Under the pieces are notes generated by a model that saw only the letters and a list, made by a program, of their open reading frames with translations, was not told the origin of the DNA and made no database searches. DNA of 38,685 nucleotides, from NCBI GenBank assembly GCA_017853685.1, contig JAFMJD010000005.1:1-38685 (forward strand), written 5' to 3'. The stretch is from Actinomycetota bacterium. GTDB lineage: Bacteria > Actinomycetota > Acidimicrobiia > Acidimicrobiales > Ilumatobacteraceae. Made by a program: the position numbers and the translations under genes. The stretch's first letter is position 1. Each line of letters begins with the position of its first letter. Below are positions 8,291 through 17,300 of the stretch, one piece after another.

Positions 8291-9436
8291 GTGAAGCAGC
8301 ACTCCCCAGCACGCCGACGGCGCACCTACCTCATGGCCGCAGCAGTCGGCGCAGTGGGCGCTCTTGCCGCATGCAGCACCAGTTCCAGTGTTCGTTCGGG
8401 CGGCGCCACCGCCATCGGTCCCACCACCAGCAGCGTCGACACCGTGGTCGATACGGTCGTCGACACGGTGGTGGACACCGTGGTGGACACGGTGGTCGAC
8501 ACCACACCGGCCACCACCGAGGCTCCCACCACCACCGAACCACTCGAGTGTCTCGATCCCAGCAACCTTCCCGAGCTCGTGCGCGCCGAGACCTCCGGTT
8601 ACGACGGCGTGCAGTCCCAGGAGGGTCTGGGCGCCAAGAACAAGCGCAGCCTCGCGCTGTTCACGTCGGGCGGAGCAGTGGCAACCCAGAGCGGATCGGG
8701 CAAGACCCGCTTGATCGACTATCGGATCGGTCCGGATTCGGGCGGAGGGCCGAAGGGCTCCATCAGCAGGGCCATCCTCTTCGACCTCGTGCCCACCAGT
8801 CAGGGGCCGGCCATTCTCTATGGCGCGATCTCTGCCGAGACCGGTCGGGCGACCTCGATCGTCCTGCTGGACATCGGTTCGGACACCCGCACCACCATCG
8901 CTGATGTGGCCACCGACTCGTTCAGTGCATTCCGCGGTGCTGCGGCAAACGGTCGAGTGATCTCGTCGGCCCGTATCGATGGCGGTCAGCGCATCGAGAC
9001 CTGGGCCATCGACGGCAAGGGACCCATCGAGCGCTACAGCCCCACGGCCGGCGACGGCACCGGCGCAAGTTTCACCGGTCCGGCGGTGCTGAGCCCCGAC
9101 GGCAAGAAGATCGCGTGGATCGAAGGACCCGATCCCTCCAAGACGGGCTCCAACCGCAAGGGCGACTGGAAGCTCGTCGTGGGCAATGCCGACTCGGGTG
9201 ACGAATCGCTCCGGCTCAAACTCGGTCCTGCATCAGAATCGTTCATCTGGCTGGACTGGGACGGTTCGTGGGCCATCATCAGTCGAGGCTTCGGCAAGCC
9301 AGCCGAGGTGGTGCACACCACCGAGAGCGACGCCGCACCGCAGCGTCTCTGCAACGCCGACCGCAGCGATTACCTCACCGGCGTGATCACGCTGGTGAGG
9401 CGCAACACGATCTCAACGGATTCCGGTATCGCATGA
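8291..9436 (+). CDS. putative lipoprotein with VDTV repeats and beta-propeller-like domain
   Basis: Predicted lipoprotein of 381 residues from a GTG at 8291. The N-terminus has four arginines, a hydrophobic stretch and a lipobox LAAC with Cys28 as the lipidation site. A Ser/Thr/Val/Pro-rich linker follows, containing five VDTV repeats plus VDTT. The rest (about residues 95-381) is beta-rich, with an LSPDGKKIAW motif of the WD40/TolB-like propeller kind. GGAGGTGG 13 nt upstream is the best ribosome-binding site. The start is uncertain; an in-frame start at 8261 is possible. It is convergent with a second lipoprotein gene, and the two coding regions overlap by 24 bases (9413-9436). The function is not recognised; a surface role beside the pilus locus is possible. 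Confidence 0.7.
   Translation: MKQHSPARRRRTYLMAAAVGAVGALAACSTSSSVRSGGATAIGPTTSSVDTVVDTVVDTVVDTVVDTVVDTTPATTEAPTTTEPLECLDPSNLPELVRAETSGYDGVQSQEGLGAKNKRSLALFTSGGAVATQSGSGKTRLIDYRIGPDSGGGPKGSISRAILFDLVPTSQGPAILYGAISAETGRATSIVLLDIGSDTRTTIADVATDSFSAFRGAAANGRVISSARIDGGQRIETWAIDGKGPIERYSPTAGDGTGASFTGPAVLSPDGKKIAWIEGPDPSKTGSNRKGDWKLVVGNADSGDESLRLKLGPASESFIWLDWDGSWAIISRGFGKPAEVVHTTESDAAPQRLCNADRSDYLTGVITLVRRNTISTDSGIA
8435..8506 (+). repeat. 12-bp coding tandem repeat (VDTV x5 + VDTT)
   Basis: Six 12-base units encode V-D-T-V five times and then V-D-T-T. Third positions vary between units (GTC/GTG, GAC/GAT, ACC/ACG), so the repeat appears to be kept at protein level as an extended linker after the lipid anchor. 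Confidence 0.85.
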
Positions 9437-9835
9437 GACATCGACGGTGATGTCGCGGTCGATGACCTCGGCATCCACCGGCTCGCATCTCGGCAGCATC
9501 GACCCCGTGTCCACCGTGACTCGATACCTACCCGGTGGAAGGTCTGCCGAGTAGGTGCCCGTTGCGTCGGTGCGACCCGTTGCAACATCCACACCGTTGG
9601 CCGAGACGCGCACCGTTGCCTCGACGGGTACATCGGGACACGGTTCGTCCGGACGCTCGACCGGACACGTCGGTCCCGCATGTGCTGTCACTGTCATCGT
9701 GTACTGGACCGATGACGTGGTGGTCGGCTCCGAACTCGGCGACGCTGTGTCAGCGGGAGCGTCGCTCCCGCACGACATGGTGATGATCAGTGCGAGGCCA
9801 ACGGTGAGCGACCCAACCCAACCACGGATGGTCAC
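9413..9835 (-). CDS. small putative lipoprotein, cotranscribed with pilB
   Basis: Predicted exported protein of 140 residues. A hydrophobic N-terminus ends in a lipobox-like TMSC (Cys22), which is imperfect because Thr sits at -3. A Thr/Ser-rich linker leads to a domain resembling carboxypeptidase-regulatory or SdrD-B-type beta sandwiches (DATGTYSADLPPGRYRVTV). Cysteines at the two ends of the mature domain could form disulfides. Its GTG start overlaps the pilB stop as GTGA (9832-9835), so it is translationally coupled to the pilus ATPase. That points to a pilus-associated role, for instance an envelope-side accessory protein, but there is no named homologue I can recall. The last 24 bases overlap the convergent lipoprotein gene. 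Confidence 0.65.
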   Translation of the reverse strand: MTIRGWVGSLTVGLALIITMSCGSDAPADTASPSSEPTTTSSVQYTMTVTAHAGPTCPVERPDEPCPDVPVEATVRVSANGVDVATGRTDATGTYSADLPPGRYRVTVDTGSMLPRCEPVDAEVIDRDITVDVSCDTGIR

Positions 9836-11544
9836 GCGCCGGTCGACTTCCGAGAACGGGTCTTGGACACGGTTGGCGGCAGATACGACGCGCCCGAGAT
9901 GAACACGTTGCGGTGCACCTCATCGATCGTGGTGAGATCACGGGCCACGAGGTTCACGGCCTCGGCGCGCATCGGGCGCATGCCCTGCGACACGGCAAGT
10001 GCACGGATCTCGTGCGGCGTCGCACCGCTCACCAGTGTCTGGCCGACCTGCTCGGTCACCTCGAGCACCTCATACACGGCGGTGCGGCCGCGGTATCCGG
10101 TGCCCGAGCAGTAGTCGCAACCCTGTCCGCGCAGGAACGTCGACTTCGACGGACCGCCAAGTTCGGTGTAGAGACGAAGTTCCTCGGCGGTTGGCTCGTA
10201 CTCCACCACACACGTCGAGCAGATACGACGAACGAGTCGCTGGCCCACCACACCCACGAGCGACGATGCCACGAGGAACGGTTCGATCCCCATGTCGATG
10301 AAACGGAACAATGCCGAACTCGCGTCGGTGGCGTGAATGGACGACATCACGAGGTGTCCGGTGAGCGCCGCCTGCACCGCGATGCCCGCTGTCTCGCGGT
10401 CTCGGATCTCGCCCACGAGAATCACGTCGGGGTCCTGACGCAGGATCGACTTCAGACCCGATGCGAACGTGATGTCTGCCTGCAGGTTGATCTGCATCTG
10501 ATTCACCGTGGGGAACACGTACTCCACGGGATCCTCGATGGTCATCACGTTGAGATCATCACGGGCGATCTCTGCCAACGATGCGTAGAGCGTGGTGGTT
10601 TTGCCTGCGCCGGTCGGACCACTGCAGGCGATCATTCCGTACGGTCGTTGGATGATGGCGAGGTAGCGCTCGAGGCTGTCGGCGGGCATACCGAGGTCGG
10701 TCAGCGCGCGCAGCGAACGCGTCTTGTCGAGCAGACGAAGCACCGCTGTCTCGCCCCAGATGGTGGCACTCGTCGCCACTCGGATGTCCACGTTCGCGCC
10801 ATCCACCATCACCTGGAACTGGCCGTCCTGGGGTCGGCGACGCTCCACGATGTCCATGTCGGCCATCACCTTGATGCGGCTCACCAACTCGGGTCCCACC
10901 GACAGCGGCAGGCTCAGCACCTCACGCAGCGCACCGTCCACGCGGTAACGGATCCGCACCCGGCCATCGGTGGGCTCCACGTGGAGGTCCGAGGCCCGGT
11001 CTCGCAGAGCCTGCGCGATGAGCTTGTTGACCAACTGGATGATGGGCGCAGTGTTGGTGGACTGCACCACCGTGGTCTCCACCGGGGTGGCCGACTCCCA
11101 GAACTTGCGCACCTGCTCGTCCTCGGACGACACCAAGCGGTAATGGGAGTTCAGACTCCGCTCGATGTCGGCGATGGGCGCAACGTAGAGACGAACCTCG
11201 CTCACCTGCACCGGAAGCAGCGCCTCCAGCAGTCCGACGGCGTCGGCGGCCTCGCAGGCGACGTCGAGCACATCGTCGGCGAGTCGAATCGGTATCAGGC
11301 GGAACTCGCGAGCCACCGACTCAGGGACCGCGGCGATGGCGGCGGGCTCCGGTCGCTCCCGGGACAGGTCGGCCCGCTCGCCCTCCATCACCCTCACCCG
11401 TGGCGACCCCGAGGCGCGGCCGGCCGGCACGGTGGCCGATGCGCTGGGAGCGCCGGGGATGCTAGGAGTCGAGGGGCGACTCGTACCGAGCGGCGTGAGA
11501 TCGATCGGGCCCGACGGATCCCCGGGCCGGAGGCGACGTTTCAT
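9832..11544 (-). CDS. pilB: type IV pilus assembly ATPase (PilB/GspE family)
   Basis: Cytoplasmic hexameric ATPase that powers pilus extension, 570 residues. A Pro/Ser-rich leader and a partial N-terminal T2SSE domain precede the motor. Walker A is GPTGAGKTT (Gly309-Lys315). The Asp box (MTIEDPVEY), Walker B (DPDVILVGEIRD) and His box (TGHLVMSSIHATD) follow. A tetracysteine zinc site (C-x2-C ... C-x2-C in GCDYC) marks it as PilB/GspE rather than the retraction ATPase PilT. The ATG at 11544 has AGGA 7 nt upstream. It is divergent from pilC and coupled by GTGA to the small lipoprotein downstream. No pilT or prepilin peptidase gene is present in the window. Confidence 0.95.
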   Translation of the reverse strand: MKRRLRPGDPSGPIDLTPLGTSRPSTPSIPGAPSASATVPAGRASGSPRVRVMEGERADLSRERPEPAAIAAVPESVAREFRLIPIRLADDVLDVACEAADAVGLLEALLPVQVSEVRLYVAPIADIERSLNSHYRLVSSEDEQVRKFWESATPVETTVVQSTNTAPIIQLVNKLIAQALRDRASDLHVEPTDGRVRIRYRVDGALREVLSLPLSVGPELVSRIKVMADMDIVERRRPQDGQFQVMVDGANVDIRVATSATIWGETAVLRLLDKTRSLRALTDLGMPADSLERYLAIIQRPYGMIACSGPTGAGKTTTLYASLAEIARDDLNVMTIEDPVEYVFPTVNQMQINLQADITFASGLKSILRQDPDVILVGEIRDRETAGIAVQAALTGHLVMSSIHATDASSALFRFIDMGIEPFLVASSLVGVVGQRLVRRICSTCVVEYEPTAEELRLYTELGGPSKSTFLRGQGCDYCSGTGYRGRTAVYEVLEVTEQVGQTLVSGATPHEIRALAVSQGMRPMRAEAVNLVARDLTTIDEVHRNVFISGASYLPPTVSKTRSRKSTGA

Positions 11545-11734
11545 GACTATTCCTGCTCCACCGGACATGCGGCGCCAGACAGGGCGACGGCGTTCACCCG
11601 CACATGATGCACCAATCCGAGTCCCAAACACTCATGCAGAGTCCACGTTTCGGCGGCGGGACGCCCGTACCCGACAAACGCCCTCCGTGGCGACGAATCT
11701 TGCATTGTCGGACGTCGTGGGCTACGAATCATGC

Positions 11735-12925
11735 GTGATTCCCGGCGAACCGACCCTCACCGAACCGGACCCGGCCCCCGAACAGCGCTCCCGTCGACTG
11801 TCCCGTGGCAAGGCATGGCGACAGCGTTCGGAGGCCACCTCCGACGACGGACCGGTTCGCTGGTACCAGCGCGACTTCCACGTCGGTCGGGTGATCAGCC
11901 TCGAGACCATCATGACGTTCTCGCAGCAGATGAGTTCGTTCATCGAGGCGGGTATCCCGATCGTCGAGGCCCTCGACATCGCCAAGGAGGAAACCTCCTC
12001 GGAGCCGATGAAGACGGTGATCGACAACATTCGTGACTCCATCGAGCGCGGCTCGAGTTTCACCGACGCGGTGGCTGCGCAGGGCTCGGTGTTTCCGGCC
12101 TTCTATCGAGCCATGCTGCGCTCGGCGGACTACACCGGCAACCTCGACGTTGTGCTCAACCAGGCGGCCGGTTATCTCGAGCGAGACATCAGCGCACGTG
12201 CACAGGTCAAGAGCGCACTCACCTACCCATTGGTGGTGGTGTTCGTGGCATTCATTGCCATCATCGCCATGTCGATCTTCGTGCTACCGCGCTTTTCCAC
12301 GCTGTACCGCAGCGTGGGCGCCAAGCTTCCGTTGCCCACCCGGATGCTGCTCGGAATCACCGACTTTTTCACGAGTTTCTGGTGGTTGATCCTGTTCGGC
12401 TTGATCGCGATCCTCGCCCTCGGATACCTCACGATCGGCGGCAACCGCCGCAAGGCCCAACGAGATGCGCTCATCCAGCGCCTCCCAATCTTCGGGCCGC
12501 TCGTCAAGCTGATCTCGGTCGAGCGCTTCTGCCGGATGCTCGCCGCGCTCACGCATGCCGGTGTTCCGATTCCCGAGGGCATCGGCGTGGCGGCCGACAG
12601 CACCAACAACACCATCTTCGCCGGCAAGATCGACGACGTCCGTGAGGCGCTGCTCCGTGGAGCCTCGCTGTCGGATCCGCTCCGTGAGACGGGATTGTTC
12701 CCGAACACCGCTCAGCAGATGATCAACATCGGCGAGCGCACGGGGGCACTCAGTGTGCAGCTCAGCAAGGCCGCCAACTACTACGAGCGGGAGGTGTCCG
12801 GACGCATCAAGCGAGCCACGGACCTCTTCGAACCCCTCGTGATCCTGGTGATCGGTCTCGTCGTGGGCTTCGTGGCGGTCGCCCAGGTGTCCGCCATGTA
12901 CAGCGTGTTCAGTCAGATCCGCTAG
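11735..12925 (+). CDS. pilC: type IV pilus inner-membrane platform protein (PilC/GspF family)
   Basis: Polytopic platform protein on which PilB acts, about 396 residues. It carries two copies of the T2SSF domain: FSQQMSSFIEAGIPIVEAL near residue 65 and FCRMLAALTHAGVPIPEGI in the second half. Three membrane spans are visible (YPLVVVFVAFIAIIAMSIFV, the FWWLILFGLIAILALGYL segment, and a C-terminal LVILVIGLVVGFVAVAQV). The start is uncertain: GTG at 11735 is chosen, with GTGs at 11717 and 11687 as alternatives, and none has a good ribosome-binding site. The 190-bp gap to pilB should hold divergent promoters, but I see no convincing pair. A hairpin and the strong pilin promoter follow, so pilC is probably a separate unit from the pilin operon. 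Confidence 0.92.
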   Translation: MIPGEPTLTEPDPAPEQRSRRLSRGKAWRQRSEATSDDGPVRWYQRDFHVGRVISLETIMTFSQQMSSFIEAGIPIVEALDIAKEETSSEPMKTVIDNIRDSIERGSSFTDAVAAQGSVFPAFYRAMLRSADYTGNLDVVLNQAAGYLERDISARAQVKSALTYPLVVVFVAFIAIIAMSIFVLPRFSTLYRSVGAKLPLPTRMLLGITDFFTSFWWLILFGLIAILALGYLTIGGNRRKAQRDALIQRLPIFGPLVKLISVERFCRMLAALTHAGVPIPEGIGVAADSTNNTIFAGKIDDVREALLRGASLSDPLRETGLFPNTAQQMINIGERTGALSVQLSKAANYYEREVSGRIKRATDLFEPLVILVIGLVVGFVAVAQVSAMYSVFSQIR

Positions 12926-12972
12926 CGATTGCCCGGCCCGACACCCGACCGGCAGTTCACCGGAAGCTCCGA

Positions 12973-12990
12973 CGACCCGGCTTTGGGTCG
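12973..12990 (+). terminator. hairpin after pilC
   Basis: CGACCC-GGCTTT-GGGTCG is a perfect 6-bp stem with a 6-nt loop, 48 bases after the pilC stop and just before the pilin promoter. It lacks a U tract, so it may be a Rho-type or weak terminator. Confidence 0.45.
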
Positions 12991-12996
12991 CTCGGG

Positions 12997-13025
12997 GTGA
13001 CAGCCCGCCACGCGGATGCCATAAT
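12997..13025 (+). promoter_or_regulatory. promoter of the pilin operon
   Basis: GTGACA (12997-13002) and CATAAT (13020-13025) are separated by 17 bases. Each matches the housekeeping consensus at 5 of 6 positions, and TGC directly before CATAAT makes an extended -10. The start of transcription would be near 13032, leaving a leader of about 35 nt. Confidence 0.75.
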
Positions 13026-13045
13026 CGGCAGTCACACAGGGTCAC

Positions 13046-13059
13046 ACTTTCAAGAAAGT
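13046..13059 (+). promoter_or_regulatory. hairpin in the pilin mRNA leader
   Basis: ACTTTC-AA-GAAAGT is a perfect inverted repeat ending 7 nt before the pilin ATG. GAAAG is the only ribosome-binding-like sequence there, so the stem would cover it. It might control translation of the pilin or stabilise the 5' end. Confidence 0.4.
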
Positions 13060-13066
13060 TGCAACT

Positions 13067-13435
13067 ATGAACGCCGAGACGAACCCCGCCATTGCGAACG
13101 ACCGGGGATTCACCCTCGTAGAAATCCTCGTGGCAATCGTGGTGGCCGGAATTCTGGCCGCTGTGGCCATCATCGGTATCGCCAGCCTCACCGATAGCGG
13201 CGGCGACTCCGCCTGCGAGGCCTCCCGCGACGCCGCCAAGACCGCCGCCACCGTGCACTACGCCAACACTGGCTCGTGGCCCACCACGTTCACGGCGATG
13301 ACCAGCACCTCGCCGAAGGAGCTCGAGGTCCCCAGCGGGGTGACGGTGAACTCCACCACACTCGTCGGCAGCGGCTGGACGCTCACCCTGACGCCGGGTG
13401 CCGGCAGTGTCGGTCCGACCTTCGCCTGCTCCTGA
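13067..13435 (+). CDS. type IV prepilin (likely major pilin)
   Basis: Prepilin of 122 residues with a class-III signal. A 14-residue leader ends in the peptidase site G|FTLVE, with Glu at +5 of the mature protein, followed by the hydrophobic assembly helix (ILVAIVVAGILAAVAIIGIA). The short head has two cysteines (SACEAS near the helix and the C-terminal FACS) positioned like the pilin D-loop disulfide. It is the first gene behind the strong promoter at 12997-13025, which fits an abundant structural subunit. The four genes after it appear to be one operon. The prepilin peptidase that would process it is not in the window. Confidence 0.92.
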   Translation: MNAETNPAIANDRGFTLVEILVAIVVAGILAAVAIIGIASLTDSGGDSACEASRDAAKTAATVHYANTGSWPTTFTAMTSTSPKELEVPSGVTVNSTTLVGSGWTLTLTPGAGSVGPTFACS

Positions 13436-13454
13436 GCCGAAGCGTCGCAGCGTC

Positions 13455-13838
13455 GTGCCCGGAGAGCCGCAGGCACGCCGTGACCTCGGTGAGTCCCTCA
13501 ATGAGGTGATCATCACCATCGTGGTCATCAGCCTCGCGGTCACTGCCCTGTTCGCGGCGCTCAGCACCGCCACCGCGTCGGCCAAGAGCCACGCCGACCG
13601 CGCCAAGAACGATTCGGTGGTTCGTGATCTTGCAGAGGCTGTCCAGAGTGCTGCTGCAACCTGCGTGCCCGGCGAGAACTACACGGTCGAGTTCACGGCT
13701 CCCGCCGGGTACTCCGCCGCCGTCACGCCCAGCGTGGGCGTGTGCCCCCCGGTGGACCAGGTGCAGATCGTGACCATCGAGGTCACACCACCAGCCGGCA
13801 ACACCCAGGAACTCGACGTTGCGGTGAGAACACCATGA
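13455..13838 (+). CDS. minor prepilin-like protein with noncanonical site G|ESLNE
   Basis: Pilin-like protein of 127 residues from a GTG at 13455, 19 bases after the pilin stop. A charged leader ends in G|ESLNE and runs into a hydrophobic helix (VIITIVVISLAVTALFAALS). This keeps Gly at -1 and Glu at +5, but has Glu rather than Phe/Met/Leu at +1. The head has two cysteines (ATCVPG and GVCPPV) that could form a disulfide. It is probably a minor pilin or pseudopilin placed at the tip-priming complex. It overlaps the next gene by ATGA, showing a shared operon. The alternative GTG/ATG starts upstream (from 13398) would lie inside the pilin gene and are less likely. Confidence 0.75.
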   Translation: MPGEPQARRDLGESLNEVIITIVVISLAVTALFAALSTATASAKSHADRAKNDSVVRDLAEAVQSAAATCVPGENYTVEFTAPAGYSAAVTPSVGVCPPVDQVQIVTIEVTPPAGNTQELDVAVRTP

Positions 13839-14329
13839 CCCGGTGGAGTCGCCGGGGCACCTCGACCGCCAGCGACGCTGACCGCGGTGCTGCACTGCTG
13901 CTGGCGATCGGTTTTGTGCTGTTGGTCAGTGCCATCGCGGCTGCACTCGCTGCGCTCATCACGTCGAGCACCTCGAACAGCATCACGCTCGAGAAGATCC
14001 GCAACCGCCAGTACGCCGCCGACGCCGCCGTGCACGACGCAATCACCAAGATCCGAATCTCGGACCGCGCCACGGCACCCACGTGCGGCTACCAGAGCGA
14101 GCTGAACAACGTCGAGATTCGAGTCGATTGCGCAAACGCCGTCACCGTGCTGCCCAGCGCCGACAATCAGGTGCTCGGACAGCGCAATGTGATCTTCGTT
14201 GCCTGCCCCGATACCGGAGCTGCGTGCCTCAACGCGGATGTGATCATTCGGGCACAGGTGAACTTCGAGCAGCGGTTCGACGGCGAGGTCACCCGGACGT
14301 ACATCCAGTCATGGAGCGTGAACCGATGA
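13835..14329 (+). CDS. PilX-like minor pilin/pilus assembly protein
   Basis: Membrane-anchored protein of 164 residues. After a short charged stretch comes DRGAALLLAIGFVLLVSAIAAALAAL, the PilX_N-like opening in which RG-A-ALL replaces the usual G|FTLVE. The helix is followed by a region typical of minor pilins (ITLEKIRNRQYAADAAVHDAI) and a head containing four cysteines. PilX-type proteins sit in the tip complex that primes pilus assembly. It overlaps both neighbours by ATGA, at 13835-13838 and 14326-14329, so it is translated in a tight chain with the minor pilin and the giant prepilin. Confidence 0.8.
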   Translation: MTRWSRRGTSTASDADRGAALLLAIGFVLLVSAIAAALAALITSSTSNSITLEKIRNRQYAADAAVHDAITKIRISDRATAPTCGYQSELNNVEIRVDCANAVTVLPSADNQVLGQRNVIFVACPDTGAACLNADVIIRAQVNFEQRFDGEVTRTYIQSWSVNR

Positions 14330-17300
14330 TTCGGAAACTACGTGAACGTTTCGACGGCAAGCGACGCTCCGGAGACGACCAAGGTCTCACCCTCGTCGAG
14401 TTGCTCATCGCAATGGTGCTGACCATCACCCTCGGTGGTGTGATCGTTGCCGCCATCGTTACGTCGCTCAATGTGGCCGGAGCAACAAGCGACGGACTCA
14501 AGAGTTCGGTCGACATCCGCCTTATCTCGGCCTACCTCGCCCGCGATGCCCAGGGCGCCGCAGGCGTGGACCCCAAGACCGCGAAGCCGGCGGCCGGTAC
14601 GGGCGTCTCGGTCACTGCAGGCGACTGGGGCGACTGCGCCCAGGACGGCGAGATGGTGGCGCGCTTCACTTGGATCGAGTACCTCACGGTCACCACCGAG
14701 CGCAGCCTCACGGTGACGTATGCGCTGGACGGCTCCGTGATGAACCGTGCACTGTGCATCGACGGAGTCGAGGACTCGGTGCTGCCACTCGGCCGGAACC
14801 TCTCGGATGCTTCGGCCCGGTGCCTGCCGACTCCGGACTGCTCGGGCACGCCTACCGAGATCGAACTCACCTTCTCGGGAACCAATAATCGGTCGCCCTA
14901 CACCACCACACTGTCTGCAGCGCTCCGGTCGCGCGGACAGGACGAACCCACGGTGGGCAACTCCTCCATCGTGTCGCTGCTTGCACTGGGCGACCCCGCT
15001 ACTCCGGCGCCGTGCTCCAACCTCACCATCACGAACTCACGCATCACCATCGTGGGTGACGCAGTGGTGGCCAACGAGTGTGGTCCGACGTCGATCAATC
15101 CGACCCCACCGAACATCACCCACCTCGACGATGGCGCCACGAGCCTCACCGGGAACCTGTCCGATCCTCTGGCCGCCATCGAGAAGCCTTCCTTCGCCTG
15201 CACTGGCGGTACGAACCCCACGCCGATCGGCGTGGCGCAGAGCGACCCCACCGTGTACCCGCAAGCGGTCACGATCGGCGAGGGCGAGATCGTGGACTTC
15301 GACGCCGGGCGCTACGTGTTCTGCAACGGGCTCACGATCGAAGACGACGCCACCGTCACATCGAGTGGCGGCGTGCTGCTCTACATCGCATCGGGCACCG
15401 TGACGATCGCTGACACCGCATCGGTGGAACTCACTGCAGCGACGTCGGGTCCGCAGCAGCGGATCCTCGTCTGGGCGACGGGCACCCAGAACGTCCAGAT
15501 CGGTACCGGCGCACACATCACCCGCCTAGGCGGCACGGTGTACGCCCCGAAGGCACAAGTGCAGTTCACCGGCGGCACCGGTGCCGTGGCGCTCAACGTC
15601 GGCTCGGTGGTGGCCGAGACCATCGGAGTCTCGAACATCCCGGTGCTGCGAGTGGGGCCCGTACCCACCATCGACATCGACCCCACGGTGCTGCCCGATG
15701 CCGAGGCCGGCGTTGCCTACACCCAGCAGATGCAAGTGGTGGGCAGCGGTGCTGCCGAACTCGTAAACCCGGTCTGGAGTGCGAACGGTCTCACGCCGTT
15801 CACCATCAACTCCCTCACGGGTGAGATCACGGGCACGCCGCAGTGCGCCGTGGACCTCACGCCAACTATTCGGGTGGTGGATGCAAACGGCCTCGCAGCG
15901 TCCCGTGACTACACGCTGAAGGCAACCTCGCCGCTCGGGCTCACCGACCCCGGCGCCTACGTCCGGGGCACAGTCACTCTCACCGCCACGCTGGTCGACA
16001 CCTGTGGCGGACCGAACACGTCGGTGATCATCCGCTACGCGCTCTCCGGTATCGACCTCAACGAAGACGGCGAGCCCGACTGGGTGAACCTGTGCACTAT
16101 GCAGAACTCCACGAATCCGGCCACCCCCGGGGTGTACACGTGCGGCTGGAACACCACCTCGCTCACCGACGGCGACACCTACGACCTGCAGGCCGTCGCC
16201 ACACTGCCGAACTCCACCAAGAGTGAGTCTGCAGTGGTGGAGGGAGTCACGATCGACAACCACGTTCCGTCGGTCACCTTGGTGCGTCCGAGCCCCACAC
16301 CGCTCGCCGGCACGGTCACTCTCGTGGCCAACGCCTCGGATCTCGAGTCGGCGGTCGCCCGCGTCGAGTTCGAATACGCGTATCCCGTGGGCAGCAACAA
16401 CTGGCTGAACATCTGCACCAAGACCCAGCCCGCCAACCCGGCGTTCCAGGACATCTTCAAATGCGACTGGGACACCACGCAACTCGTCGGCGCGCAGACC
16501 ATCAGTTTCGACATACGCGCCATCGCCGTGGATCTTGCGGGCAACGCTGCAACCGACACCGAGAGCAATCTCCCCGTCAACAACTCGGGCTCGTCGCTCT
16601 CCATTCTGAGTCCGGGTGCGTACGTTCGTGGAACCGTGAACCTGCAGACCAACCCGTACGTGCCCTCACCTGCCACGGTCACCAGCGTTCGTATCCAGGT
16701 GCGCCGGGCAACCGACGGAACGTGGGCCGACATCTGCACCGACACCACGGCTCCGTTCGGCTGCTCGTGGAACACCACGAGTCTCATCGACAACGAGAAG
16801 TACGAGCTGCGCGCTTTCATGCTCGACAGCCGCAACGGGCCCGAGTTCGAGTCGGCAACCATCGAGACCACCGTCGACAATGCACTCGTGTATGGCCTCG
16901 ACGTGCAGGCCACGAACGGCAGCCGCTTCCACTGCACCGTCTTCGTGAACAGCGTGTGCACCACGTGGGGCAGGATCCACAACTTCTCGCTCGGCAAGAT
17001 CGACATCGGCAAGATCGACGCGAGCCACAAGATCCGCGCCTACGACATCCTCACCTACACCTACAACAAGCCGATCAGCGCATCGAGCGTCATCAGCGGT
17101 TGGTCCGGCGCAGACCGAACCATCTGGATTCGGGTGCGGGACAAGGCCGTGGGTGGCAACTACGTGAACACGAACGACACGCTCGACATCTGCTCCACCT
17201 GGACGTCGGGGGCCACCTGCTCGGCAGTGGCCAACCTCGGCTACATCAAGCTCTTCTCGGGCGGCGCCGATGCTGGAAAGACCTCCATCATGGAAGCACG

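Noticed and set aside
8435-8506. CRISPR-like or regulatory direct repeats
   Set aside because: Units are 12 bases without spacers and encode VDTV in frame, so they are a coding repeat.
9913-11607. Long plus-strand frame of 564 codons opposite pilB
   Set aside because: A codon-bias shadow of pilB: Arg/His/Gln-rich, no domain, no ribosome-binding site, and pilB itself is certain.
12284-13606. Minus-strand frame of 440 codons across pilC and the pilins
   Set aside because: Runs antisense to three recognised pilus genes and has the low-complexity composition of a shadow frame.
15526-16482. Minus-strand frame of 318 codons inside the giant prepilin
   Set aside because: Antisense shadow with no recognisable domain.
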